Source: Panaeolus papilionaceus (taxonomy: Eukaryota; Basidiomycota; Agaricomycetes; Agaricales). Taken from it: DNA of 64,000 nucleotides. The notes below the pieces were generated by a model. That model saw only the letters and a program-made list of their open reading frames with translations, was not told the DNA's origin and made no database searches. The number at the start of each line of letters is the position of its first letter. Position 1 is the stretch's first letter. The stretch is from the NCBI GenBank assembly GCA_015501605.1, contig JADNRZ010000004.1, forward strand, positions 2,418,001 through 2,482,000, written 5' to 3'. This document shows, piece after piece, positions 9,108-21,438 of this stretch. Both the position numbers and the translations under genes were made by a program.

Positions 9108-12100
9108 ATGCCCCAGACATATCTCTCTGACGCCGACCATGCTGAGTGCAGCGACAACAGCCTTTTTGGACAACAGCATGGGGGCGGAAGATCAACTGAC
9201 AAGTCAAAGCACCAAGTAGCGGCGCCCGATGACCCGAAGCGCTCTGAACCCAGTACACCAGGGCGTGTCCTTCGTCCAATTGTCCACCACACCCCAAAGT
9301 ATGCGGATATGAATGGAGTTGGTGTCACAGATAGGAAGGTGCCAAAACCCAAACCTAAGGCTGAGTATGCCTATACGTCCTTTGTTGTTAGCTTTCTGTC
9401 TCATCAGTTGTTGCTTTTGCACAGTGGTATTCGGAAGGGAGGCGCTAGTCCTAAATCCAAAGGCAAAACACTAGAGAAGGTCCCAAAGGCGCCGACTCAG
9501 AAACCAAAGCAGTTGAGGGCACTCGCATGTCATCGTTTGTTCACTTGCCAACCTCATATTTTTAGAGCCCCGTCGAAGTCCAAACCCTCTGCGTTGGAGT
9601 CAAAAAAAGAAACTAGGCCAGAATCGCCTTCACCTAAACCCAGAGGGAAGAATAAGGCGCCGTAAGTGTTTTCAATGCTTTCAATCATCAGTTATCTGAT
9701 TTATTTATGCAGTGATTTGGTTGCAAAGTCTTCAAAAAGTAAGTCCTCCGCGCAAGTCGCCAACTCCTCAAAAGAGAAAAAAAAACTGTACGTTCACTTT
9801 AACGATCTCTTCTGCTCCTTGGGTTACAATTCTGATTACCCTGCCAGTGCTAGCAGAAAGGACACGAAGAAGCATGCGTCTGATAAGCGCAAGAAAGTTT
9901 CAAGGTATAACTTAAAATCTTAACCTTGTTGCCGTATTTACTTATTCTGAGATCTGCTAGACATTCTATCCTGGACTCAGACTCATCGAGCTTGGACACT
10001 GGGTCAGATACAGACGCTGAATCAGACGCTGAATCGACCTCGACCTCGGGTTCGGACTCAGACTCAGACCCAGACTCAGACTTGGACTCAGGCTCAGACT
10101 CGGACGTGTTTGGCAATGGGGGTGAAGGATCCCTGTCCAGCAGCTCGGAGGAGGGCTCGGAGTCCAGCAGTTCTGAGGAGGAAATTATGACAGATGCGCT
10201 CAAGACGAAAGGCGCCACTGAGCGGGTTCCAATTGACAAGGCCGAACCTCCGGCCAGGGGAGTTGGAGGGCGACCTTCAGCTGCAAGAAAGGCAGAGCTT
10301 GAATCGGGGATTGAAGAACTGTGTCAACTTCTTACCAGAGTCGTGAAAAAATCCGGATTCAAGCCCGATCGTGTGATCGACGCATTTTTGGAACGCAATG
10401 GTCGTGGTATGAATCCTTGGAATACGTACCAACAATACCTCCAAGTTCCCGCCCATCGTGAGGAGGAGATGAAACGCTTGCCAGAAGCTGAACGTGTCAA
10501 AGGTGGGTCGTCTAGCATGCTCTATTTATGAACCCCCCCTCAACCTTCCTTTCAGAGGGAGATATTATTCCAACGCAGCTTGTCGGCCGGATGTACGAGC
10601 TCTTCAAGGTGCAAACTCAGGACCAAGGGCAGATACTCTTGACAAAGTTCAGGGAGTCTTTGGACCTGGAGGATAGTAACGTGACCTTCCGCATCCGTGA
10701 TGACGGGTTTCAGAATTGGTGCGCTCGCGTCCAAAAGATTGTAAGTTTGCTCGTCGTTCTTCTTTCTTCTTTCTTTCAAGTGTCTGATAACGCCACAGAT
10801 GAAAGAAGGTGGCGATAATTGGAGTTTTGACTCCCTCTTCATTGCCTGCGGCCGCGTTGTCAATCAGGATCAATCTCTATGTGAAATTTTATATGGGGGC
10901 ATGGGCGATGAAGTAAGCATCTTTCTTAATTACATTATCACCGCCGATTGGTATGTTCAATGTTAACCACGTCATGAAATGTGCAGTTCTTCTCCAAACA
11001 TTTTGACATCCCCGAGTCAGTTATACAAGGACACTTCCGAACACATGTTTAGTGCGCATTTCTTATCTTTAAACATCTCTATATGCTGACCCCAACCGTT
11101 TTGCTGTAAAGTCTGGCAGCAAGCAAATCGTCAGCGGAGGCTGTTGGAAAGAAAATCATGGCAGCGGCTCCTCTTTCGAAAAAGGACCCTGAGCAGCCAA
11201 AGGAAGAAGAGGAGGATTCAAGCAACCAAGAAGAAGAACCTGAATCTAACGTTGCAAGAAAGCAACAGAATGCGAAGTTGCGCGCGTCTCTCGATATTTT
11301 ACTTGGTGTGTATCTTCTACCCTCGCTTTATTTCTGGATATCAATTCAATTATATACTCCAGAGCCGCTCAAGCTCTCTGTCGGACAGCGGTGGAAAGGG
11401 TTGCCCAATGCCCTTGCTTCAAAACGACACACTCTTGTTAACTGGCCTCACGATGTCGGGTTTCCCTTTGAAACAACCAAGAAGAAGGGAATCGCAGGCC
11501 TAACAAACGAGGCTCGAAAGGCTTGGTTAGCGGCCATAGATGACAAGAAGGCACCTTTAAAGCTGGTTCCCTGGCCCCGAGACGGTAAGCTTCATCATGG
11601 ACCTGTGCGCTTGTGGTCAATTCTGAGTTTCGACTTATAGGCACGTCAAAAAACACCCCTGTCATTCAACTTTGCCCAGGAACGTTGAACGCCCCTCTTG
11701 TTTGCCTCTTCAAAGATGAGACTGTCTGGCTCGGCGGAATTCAAGGCATGCAAGTTCAGCGCGGCGACGATAATCAATGGAAACCAGTTCCTGCAAAGTC
11801 CATCCCTGACAAACCCGCACAAAAAAAAGATGACAACAAAAAGCGTTCCAAGTCGCAGGAGTGTAGTGGTAGTGAGATTGGCAATGGTAATTCAGACCAC
11901 GAGTCTCCAGCACCATACACCCCGCCGAAAAAGAAAGTCAAGATCTCAGACGTCCTTGAAACCCGGAAATCTCCAGTTGACACCCAGGTTAACAACCACC
12001 CAGCAATTCAGGAGACACCGTCCAATGCACCCTGCAGCGACGCTGATCGTCCCGACGAGCACAACGTCAAGGAAGTCTCAGAGGTGCACGAGAATGTGGT

Positions 12101-13428
12101 GAACACCAGCAAGGAGAAGGGGGGGGGAGATGGTGTTAGGGGTAGAAACGACGACCATGACCACGATAGCGCCCGTCCAGCCAAGAGGCCTAAGAAGGAA
12201 TTAGATGACAAAGCTCAAGAGAAGACCAAGAAGAAAGACAAAAAAAAACACCGGGCCTCAGACGACAAGACGCGAAAGGAGAGGAAGAAAGACAAGGCCA
12301 AGTCCAAGAAGTCCAAGTCCGAAAGGGTAGCGGAAGCGGAGTCAGAGGATGAACCAGACGCGGCGGATAGTGGAAATGTTTTTCAAGATAACTCAAAAGC
12401 AGAGGTAGAAAAAGGCAACCAAGGTAAGGGTTTGGGATTCCAGCACACATACGTTCATAGGGCATTTCTGAATCCAAACATAGCAGGCGTAACGACCCTC
12501 TTCCCGCCAACTCTTCAGCTTGAAGAACCGAGTCCAGATCACCACGATCCGAGATTCAGGCAAGGGCTGCAAGGCAGCATAAATCAGTACAGTAAGTCAT
12601 CGAAACTAGGTTTTTATTTTGCGATTATTAACTATTTTCTCGGTATCCTTAGGCTACCAATACGCAGCGCCGCCAGCTCGATTTGGAGGACAGGAGGAAG
12701 AGGGGAAAACAGCATCACGCAAGCTCTTAGGCCCAGGCTATCCAGAGTCTCATAGTCGTTCACATATGGGCAACCCAACCCTTACCGACCCAACTCACCG
12801 CAACCATCTTGTCCCTGTGGATTGTCGTTATTCACATGCTCGACAATATTCCGCAGACCGTCCGAGCCAACCGCCCTACTCTCAGTCACTCGGTGGCCCA
12901 CTCCCAGCTCCATACACGAACTCCCTACCTGGATCACGCCAGGTATCACAAGAATATCATCGTAATGGCCGACAGCTTAGCCCCGCTGTTGGCCACAACT
13001 TCAACAATGCTGGCAATAGCGATTCCAACGGGGACAACCTGTTGATGACACCAAGCACCTACAACAGCTCGTGGTCGTCTCTACCCTCTATGTCGCCCAA
13101 TCCGTCCTTGGATATGCAAAGTCCTAGATGGAACAACCTGCAGCCCGCTCTTCCAGACAACCCTTCAAATTCTTCCCCCCCTTTCGACGCTGTGGCCAAC
13201 AGCCATCATGTATCTCAACTTCATATGCCGTTGCAACAACAGCAATACCAGCACCAGCACCTACATCATCAACGTCCTCAGCCCCGACAACATGAAGCTG
13301 TTGATGAACAGTTCCGAGCTAGGGGTGATCAGCTGAATATGAACACTCAACATCGCCTACCAAGCCAGGATCCCACATACGGTCCAGATATTGGCCTTAG
13401 GCTCAGTAACGGCAACTGGTACGTGTGA
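9108..13428 (+). CDS. Very large multi-exon hypothetical protein, disordered, Ser/Asp- and Lys/Glu-rich
   Basis: A chain of open exons runs from the ATG at 9108 to the TGA near 13428, with many short GT-AG introns. The join from HFRTH (about 11046) across GTTTAG...AAAG to 11115 restores frame, which argues for one gene rather than several. Regions in order: a basic N-terminus (KPKPK); a Ser-Asp repeat around 9965-10110 (GSDSDSDPDSD); and a conserved-looking globular part at 10230-11060 (NPWNTYQQYLQ, LVGRMYELFK, VVNQDQSLCEILYGG). A second globular part follows at 11360-11800 (LVNWPHDVGFPFE, VPWPRDG). The rest is a long Lys/Glu-rich charged region and a low-complexity Gln/His/Pro/Ser tail. The globular part resembles a gene family seen repeatedly in Agaricomycetes without known function. 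Exact intron borders between 9370 and 9960 are not resolved. Confidence 0.6.
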
Positions 13429-13885
13429 GCATAGCGCATCGTTGAGCGGTTGAGCGGTTGGCGGTTGGCATGTGATGTCTCAGCACGTCCGAGTCTATGA
13501 CCTTGTTTCTTGATCGATTTTTTGCGTTGAGTCCGTTTTGGCAGTACAACTTAGCATATCCGAGCCTGTACTATTGAATTTATTGTCTTCTTTATCTTGA
13601 ATCTTAATAAACATGTCGTACAATTTTTGTATTAGAATTGCAGTCATTGAAACCGATAATAGATTATCATTTGTTATATTAGTATATTGATATGGATTGA
13701 CCGACAACGAGCGAGTGAGTCGGCGACCACGATATGAGCTTGTGCGTTGCGAATCAATCCTACCAAGACTCAATGCTCGGCGACCCCTCCCCTCGGCGAT
13801 CTCTTGTGACGTGGGGTGATGTCGCCAGTCCTCGGCGAGAGCCTAACTCCGTAGGAGTGGCGACCTAATTTTGAGTGACAGCTGC
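13429..13885. other. Intergenic
   Basis: About 460 bp between convergent gene ends. It contains small reiterations (GTTGAGCG near 13440; CTCGGCGA near 13770-13840) but no gene. Confidence 0.5.
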
Positions 13886-16231
13886 TTACCGTTGCGGAAG
13901 CCCCTTAGGTAGGTTACCATCTACAGAACAACCGGGCCTAAGGGGCCTGGCGACTGCTTCCAGGGGTGGCAAATTGTTGCATACCTTAGCTTCCACAATA
14001 GTAACACTGGACTGATTCATTCGTCGGAAGAGGATGGGAACACCAAAGACTTCATGACGAGAATGTGCAACTTGAAAAACATCAAGTGCGACAAGGGAAT
14101 AAGAGGGAAGAGGGCTCGCATCGTGCAATATTTCGATGATTTTGCCCGTGATAATAGGTAATGATTGGTTCGAATGATTTCCATCCTGTTGCTGGGTCGT
14201 GTAATTTACATATTAGCGCCATGATTCAAACAGACTCGGTCCTACAAAGCCTACCTGAGAAAGAGATTGCGCAAACACCCAGGCACCGATATCACATGTA
14301 TCACCCGCTCTTGAAACAACTGACTTCCCTTGATACCACTGGAGGTGCGAGAAACGCCCCTGGTGATTATGTGTAGACGAGCACAGCGTTTTGCTCCATT
14401 CAAACGCTTGGCGAGGTAGCTTGGTTTGGTTTTGTGCTCGTTTTACTGGCACGAGCTGAACGGCACCTAAATTAGGTATTAGTCTGTTTAATCCATGACG
14501 CATCACTCAACATACCAGGAGTAAGCGACTCGCCACTAGGTCTTCCAACAAGAGACTTCAGGGTGGAGTTTTGCAACATGAATGCTTGAAGAGAAGGCCC
14601 TGGACAAACCCATTTGTGAGAACCAGCACCTGCCACACCACTGTCGCTACTAGCAGGGATTCGCCACCAGCCACCACAGAGGATGTGCTTTACACTCTCC
14701 TGTCCAGCAAGCTGAAGCGCGATATCACGGCTAGGGGAAAGGTGGTTCGAAAATATTGAACAATACCGAAATATTCCATTAAAAGCCTCGTATACTTCAG
14801 ATGCTACCCCTGCCAGTGGACCAAAACGTTTGATATCTTGCGTCAAATGTGTCAACAGATGATACTTGATCTTGCAAACAATCTTGGATGGGTCGACAAG
14901 TGCAGCAATGTCCAGCACATTTTCGGCAGCCACTGTAACATCAGCCTAATGACATTTATCATACCATTAATATGAAGGTTTAGAAAACGGCATCAGGATA
15001 TTGGATAATAATCAAACTTACAATATACTGATCCATGTTGCGTATTTCTGGATACCACAACAGGGCTGAGAGCTCTCCAACAGCCTTCGTCATCAGGAAC
15101 TGATGGTCAGAAACAATATCGTAGACGTGGAATGCATTGACTTGGGATAGAACCTTCAGTTGTCGTCCAATGAGTGAGTTCGCATACTGTGTGATGTACT
15201 TTGCACGGATCGCCCTCTTATCACCAAGACCAGATATTATGGTGGCTTGTAATCGAGTTGCATACAGTGCCTTTTGTGACGCATTCCATGAAGTATATGA
15301 TGCACGCCACGTATATTTTATGACTCCAAGTAAAATGGTATGAAGGATTTCTACTGGTGTGTCTCGGGCAGCGTCAAATCCTGGAAACCAAGAACATGCC
15401 ACTGATATTTAGCCAAGATTTATCATACAAAAAAGAACTGAGAGCGCACCTTCAAGGGTTAAAAATGGGTTATATATGATTGCTTCATTCTCGTCAACCC
15501 ATGCCTGGAGGTGCTCTTGGATGTCGTTTGCACTCCAATCGGGGTTTGCTTTCTTTAGGCTTCGTGCACGTGCTATCAGATCATCAATCCAATGCTGCGT
15601 GTAAGCATCTTTCACTCCTGTCGATGCTTGTAACTTCTCCACAGATGCAGCCACCCCCAAGCAAGCAACATGTACCTGCTCCTTTACTTGCGCAAGGGTC
15701 TCCTGTGAAGACCGATCCTTTCCAGCCTATACTCCAAACGTTTCAGCACAAACATCTCGCATCATGATAAATTCATCAAACCCGGAATAACTCATGGTAA
15801 CCGTTATTGCTCTGCTTTTCTTTTTGTGTTCCACCAACATGACATTTTCGACAAGGATGATTTCCATTCCCACCTATATGCCCCGAAGTCTCACTCTGTG
15901 ATGGATTATCACCAGGTCCACAGGTACAGTAGACTTTGAATCGCATTTGTTCTCCAGTTCTTCCACATCTGACTTTCACAGGCTCAGTTGGCTTTTTCTA
16001 GCAGCGACGCAATAAGCTCAACGCAAGAATATTAAGAGGCGACAATGCTTACAAAATGACTTCCTTTACACCAAGGAATTGCTCTGGAATTGTCGCCACC
16101 GTGGATGTGGATACAAAGTGGATATGGAATTGATGATTCAAAAGTTTCCGGGGAATATTTCGGTGAGCCATGTACATATTCCAATGCTTGTTCCAACTTT
16201 TTGATCTATTACCAGAAACATCATCACCGAA

Positions 16232-16690
16232 CACATACCGAAGCGACAGTGTACCGACCGGCATGGTTGGTAGAAGATGTACAGTGTACCAAGGTGAGTG
16301 GTTCTATAGAACAGCTCCAAAGCTCGTAGAACTGACCCATTAGAATAGTCTTTGTAGTCTGCTAATTAATTACTTACCTAGTACCTGGTAGGACTTCCGA
16401 CTACGGGTACCCCAGCACCGGTTAAGTGTCTTGGTCCATGTGCCGTGTGGTATAACCATAGTATGGGCTGTCCGAGTGGGTAGCAAGTGGGTCAGGCGCC
16501 TCGGCTCGTTTTGGTCAGGATCACCATGAACCACATGTTGCTGTGGCGTGAACGGGCAGCCTACATATATTATCAGGAGTGGGTACTGGGGTACAGTGTA
16601 TCTGTCATTCGGCTAAGATAAGTTTTGTGTGCTGGTATTCCGAAAAATGTTGGCTCGATTATCATGAGCTGAGCAGTGTATGCGGACTCG
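16232..16690 (+). repeat. Left terminal inverted repeat of the long-TIR element
   Basis: It matches the reverse complement of 20320-20779 with scattered substitutions and small indels. Shared landmarks include GGTTCTATAGAACAGCTCCA, GCTAATTAATTACTTACCTA and GGGCTGTCCGAGTGGGTAG. The homology fades beyond about 16690. Confidence 0.8.
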
Positions 16691-17479
16691 GATACCGTTC
16701 AAGATGTGACACAACTTGCAGAAACTCAAGACTCGGAATACCAAAGAAACTTGCTCCGACGAGGGGGTCTAAGTCGCTGAGACATCAGCTTATAATTGCA
16801 TCAATCATTGCACCGAGAGTGAACCGGTGTAGATGATGTATATCAGGACGGTGGGTAGGGTCGGATATATAAGTAGTAATAGGATCGGATATGCTTCTCA
16901 GCGGTTAGTGAGTGTTGGTGTTGAAAATCATACTGCGGAATAATACAGGAGCCTGATAAAGGTCAGAAGGGATGTATTGGAAGCGCACCAGACAGATATC
17001 GCTTTCCTGTAGTCAGGATCTTTACATTTATTTTAACTCGACATGGAGAGAGGAAATCAATTGGTTATAAACAGCTGTAAAATATGACCAATTCAGACCG
17101 AGCGGAACACCGAACACCAAACACCAAATATCAATTGTATATCATAACCGAATCTTGGAATCAGCCAACCAGAAACAAACTGTTACCGCATCCGATCCGA
17201 GTCAAAATAAAGGTAAAGATCCTGGGTACGAGAAAGCGACATCCGTCCGATGCCTCCACGCATCCGTTCCGACTTTCATACTGTACCCAAGCCGATTGGT
17301 TCGATACAATCATGCTAAACTCCGTAACACTGAACCGATGTACCGAGCTAACTAATGAGCCAATTATTTGTATTACTTGAACGTTCGTACTACTACCTGG
17401 AGGTCCAGTGTCCGAAGCCGAGTGTGTGGGTAAGTGTGAACCAGTGACCACTGTTAGGCCGAATTGTGGAGCCAACTAT

Positions 17480-17770
17480 GAGTGATAAATTGCCATCAGG
17501 CAAGGGTGTCCTGGGCCATGTGCTGTGTGGTATAATCATAGTATGGGCTGTCCGAGTGGGTGACAAGTAGGTCAGGCGCCTCGGCTCATTTTAGTGTGGT
17601 GTGAATGAGCAGCCTATATATGTTATTGGGAGTGTGTACCGGGCTACGGTGTATCTGTCATTTGGTTAAGATTCATTCATGTGCTAGTATTCGGTCAATA
17701 GTTGACTCAATGATATTGAGCTAAGCACCGTATTGTGAAGCTTCCTACAGGGATGGGGACTGACACACTT
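17480..17770 (+). repeat. Internal direct copy of the inner TIR
   Basis: It repeats the 16420-16690 segment in the same orientation (for example TATGGGCTGTCCGAGTGGGT followed by CAGGCGCCTCGGCTC). Beyond that it matches the right TIR better than the left (TTGACTCAATGATA-like, then GTATTGTGAA). This indicates nested or rearranged TIR sequence. Confidence 0.7.
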
Positions 17771-17924
17771 GCTCTGGTATCTTAGCCGAGAGCGTAGATA
17801 AGTGTAAGCCAATTGTAAGCAACAAACTGCTATCCAGCAAGGATGAATGATGGTATACTGTATTATTAGATGGTTATTGCACACAGTCCGACACCAGATC
17901 AAGCATATTTGTAGATACATTTTT

Positions 17925-18035
17925 CGGAAGGATAAAAATCATCGGAACACATACCTTATACCTGTGGGATACTCGTTTGAATGTTATTAGCTGACGCATG
18001 TCCACCTCTGCCTCGAATTAAATGTGGTTCCTGGG
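17925..18035 (+). repeat. Direct repeat S, copy 1 (copy 2 at 19790-19905)
   Basis: Both copies contain TTCGGAAGGATA, ACATACCTTATACC, GGGATACTC and TTTGAATG in the same order, then GAATTAAA. The two copies flank the acidic ORF at 18964-19662, about 1.87 kb apart. Confidence 0.7.
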
Positions 18036-18963
18036 CGCTTACAATATCCAACCGACTTCCGGTACATCCAATATTCACAACTGTACCAACCAAACATCAC
18101 GAGTATCCATGAACTGACACCCATATCCGAGTCTGAGCTAGCATTTACAGACAGACTATTTGTGCGACCAACCGATAGTTGGTGGCTTGTGGTAACAGGG
18201 ATGAAGACAACTGAAGGTGGCAGTGGAATGACTTACCCCCGATATGCAGAGCCACATCCATAACTGGCAACACTACATAATTAGTTGGTTCTACAAACGT
18301 TGAGACTATTATATTGTTGCAGATTGCGAGCCGAACCGATCCGACCTGTCTGCTCAGTGCTCACTCTTTCCAATTTGTCTATCCCACAGTTCCAGACCGA
18401 AAACCGAAAGACTTCATTTTAGAATCCGAACCGAGTCGGTTATTGTATAGTATCATGAACATAAATTCTGAACACTGAATCAAGAATGTCCCTCAAACTG
18501 AAGTGTGCTGTGTACAAATGGAAAATAAGTGCATGATTATGAGGTTTTACGATGAGCCAATAGGTGATGAGCACGTTATGGGAAGTGAATGGAATGGAAC
18601 TGAGTAACGGTGGCGGAAATGTGGGTGCGTGATGTGAGGAGCGATGAGAGACTCAGAGAGAGATAAGCGCTCTTTCGAGGTCGTGGGCCTGTGAAAGCTG
18701 AGTGACAAATCCACATGAAGACTGAAGAATGCGACAAATATACGAGTTACGAATACTCCTAAGACAACAGATTCACTGGCGAAGACTTAACTGGGAGAAC
18801 ATTTAGCACTGAGGTGTTTCAATGAAACAAAAATAGAATGAAAAAAGGTAACGGTCATTGGTTTTATGAGCTCGGAACAATTTGGTGAATTCGGAATAAC
18901 TGCGAAAATGTCGATTTTCGGAGGGATGATGGTATTGGGCTCATCATAGGTCAACAGGATTTC

Positions 18964-19662
18964 GTGACTGACTCTCCGAATCGTAGTATCGGAAGACCGA
19001 CTTGGACCCATTCTATCATCTCGGATACGGCACCATTGCCGTTCTCGCATCTAGTTCAGTCCTCACCTCAAACCAGCAATTTCGTACAACATCCAATTGT
19101 TATCGACTCCTCCTCTTGTTCCTCGGATGGGTCATCTGACACCGAATCATCCAAGTTGAACTTCGAAGCGAGCTCACGTGTGCTTTACTTCAGCGATAGT
19201 GAGGAGGACGCCTCAGACCGAGATAATGGCTTGTACTCCGAAGACGATTCCGAGAGCAATACCAGCTCCCTCAGCCCTGATCCCCGGGCTCTTCTGTCCA
19301 GCTCAGAAGATTCCGAAGACTCAGAGAGCGAGTCAATGGAGGAGGATCACAACCCCACAGTTCTGGACCGATTAACAGTGTCCGAAAGCTTACCATTCCA
19401 CACACCCGATAACTCAGCGGCTTCGTGGACAATCGATTCAAATATGGAGTTGGAGAACATACCTCATCCGGATGTGGCCTCCTGGACTCCGTCCGTAGCA
19501 GCTGGGAAAGGTCATACACTTAGAAGGTACACATCTGCTGATTTTTCTTTTGCAGCAGGTGAGCTCGTTGATCCTCATGATGAGCTTGCTACTGCACATA
19601 CGTTTGCATCACTTGATGGGCTCGATGATGATGATGATATACTAGATTACGATGACAATTGA
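18964..19662 (+). CDS. Acidic Ser/Asp/Glu-rich cargo ORF of the long-TIR element
   Basis: An uninterrupted ORF of 232 codons, the longest inside the element. The product is strongly acidic with Ser-rich clusters (SSSCSSDGSSDTESS, SSEDSEDSESESMEED) and ends in a poly-Asp tail (LDDDDDILDYDDN). An optional intron (GTACAC...TTTTGCAG, about 19526-19557) is possible but not needed. No catalytic motif of a transposase (DDE, RNase H fold, zinc finger) is visible. Candidate roles are a nuclear accessory protein or a captured host gene fragment; I cannot decide. It is bracketed by direct repeat S. Confidence 0.5.
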   Translation: MTDSPNRSIGRPTWTHSIISDTAPLPFSHLVQSSPQTSNFVQHPIVIDSSSCSSDGSSDTESSKLNFEASSRVLYFSDSEEDASDRDNGLYSEDDSESNTSSLSPDPRALLSSSEDSEDSESESMEEDHNPTVLDRLTVSESLPFHTPDNSAASWTIDSNMELENIPHPDVASWTPSVAAGKGHTLRRYTSADFSFAAGELVDPHDELATAHTFASLDGLDDDDDILDYDDN

Positions 19663-20319
19663 TTATTATTTGTAAGTTGTACTAAGTTGTAATCTATCAA
19701 GTTCTCGCCCTTATATCCTGTGCAATTATATCTTTGATGAAGTGAAGTTGGAAGCGAAAGCAAGCATAGCAGGTCAAAATTGAGTACAATTTCGGAAGGA
19801 TAGAAACCACCGGAATACATACCTTATACCACTGGGATACTCATTTGAATGTTCATTAAGGTGCGCGTCTCCGCCTCCCTCCCGAATTAAACGAGCTTGG
19901 TTCAATTCCAAGACCGAACTCGAAGAATTGTGTGGGAAAATCTCACGTAGCCATATGCTAGAACTCAAACGCATTTAATATTACATCGACGAGAGTGTAC
20001 CGATATTCGAGAGTCTGAGTTTGAGAGTTCGGATTGGCAAAGCTCGGACTCTCGAATGTCAGGACTTTCTAATGTCGACTTTGTCTTAACCGATACCTGT
20101 CATATCCGATAACCTCTGAAATCCGATGGATTTAGATGACTCTCGAACCCCACTGTGGTAACCGATAACCTCCCGTAACCGATAGTTTTTGGTGACTCTC
20201 GAGACCTATCGGTTGTGACAGAGTGGAATGTATTTCAATTACAATTCTATTCACATTTCATGTCCGTAACTAAGTACGCAAGCACCCTCATTTAAAAGGG
20301 AACTCGGCTGGTCATGTGT

Positions 20320-20779
20320 GTATTAGTCCCCGTCCCGTGTAGCAAGTTTCACAATACGCGCTCGGCTTGTTATCATTGAGTCAACAATTGACCGATACCC
20401 CTTATCTCAGTACCCGCTCCTAAGAATGTATGTAGGCTGCCTGTTGACACCACAGAGTAACAGTTGGCTCACGGCGATCCTAAATAACACAAGCCGAGGC
20501 GCCTGACTCACTACCCACTCGGCCTACTCACTACCCACTCGGACAGCCCAGACTATGGTTATGCCATGCGGCTCATGGCTCAAGACACTTAACCGACTGG
20601 TGCTTGGGCACCCATAGTCTGAAGTCCTACTAGGTAAGTAATTAATTAGCACACTACAAATGCTATTCTAATGGGTCAGTTCTACGAGTATTGGAGCTGT
20701 TCTATAGAACCACTCGACTCGGTACACTGTACATCTTCTACCAACCATGCCGGTCGGTACACTGTCGCTTAGGTAGCCG
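20320..20779 (-). repeat. Right terminal inverted repeat of the long-TIR element
   Basis: Reverse complement partner of 16232-16690. It differs by carrying a second tandem copy of a 19-bp unit, CTACTCACTACCCACTCGG, near 20502-20540; the left TIR has one. Just inside it, 20080-20190 has several CCGATAACCTC-like reiterations. Confidence 0.75.
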
Positions 20780-21438
20780 CACCGAAGATGTCAATGAAGC
20801 TCACGTAAATTGGATCTCCGTCTGCAAGTGCACGATTGGGGTTTGGCATTCGTGTTGGGTGCCCGTGTTGGATAGTTTTTTCACACCAGTAGGGGATCAA
20901 TCCCTCGTCCCAGAGGTCGACCATATTCCTAAAAAACTTCTTCGACTGGATCAGCAAAACCTGGTCATCCTGGATTGTCGACACTCCCTATCAATTCCCA
21001 TGAGCCTCAAGTCGACAGTCCATAACAGGAGACACTACAACTCTCACCGTCATGTTGTCCTTCGTAACCTCCCACACCTCACACCATCCTTCACCATTCT
21101 CGTCCTCTAACCATCGCACAGGAATTACCATCCTCTCATCATCCAGTATAGCTGGTTCATCAATAAAATAGTGTCGCCCCTTCCCATCATCGTACATTGG
21201 GCTCAACAAATGTCGATCCAACTCATGCCGCCACTTATCTGCATGCCATATTTCCGAAATGACACCGTTGGAGGGGATGACAGGATATTTGCGAATTTGG
21301 CTACATAGGTCTGGGTTTGCCCAGTCCTAAGTGAGCGTCAGTGAGTACATTACTCAACAGGTTCAAATAATGCTAACCTGGGCAATAAGGTCGCAGGGAT
21401 TGTTGAATGAGAAAATGTTTCCTTTGGGCGATTGACGT

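Larger units (their letters stand above)
16232..20779. mobile_element. 4,548-bp long-TIR DNA transposon, 7-bp TSD, unclassified
   Basis: The element is flanked by CACCGAA at 16225-16231 and 20780-20786. Its ends are inverted copies of each other over about 450 bp. The outer 18 bp match partly (C...TACC.AAGCGACAG), and then GTGTACCGACCGGCATGG is identical. It sits within an exon of the Plavaka-like transposase. There is no recognisable transposase inside. The only good ORF is an acidic protein at 18964-19662. Long TIRs suggest a MULE-like family and the 7- to 8-bp duplication a hAT- or P-like one; neither is proven. Internal direct repeats (16420-16690 with 17480-17760; 17925-18035 with 19790-19905) suggest it grew by internal duplication or nesting. 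Confidence 0.8.

Noticed and set aside
14160..14180. GGTTCGAA-like box resembling a tRNA B-box
   Set aside because: No cloverleaf or matching A-box could be drawn around it; no other tRNA candidate was found.
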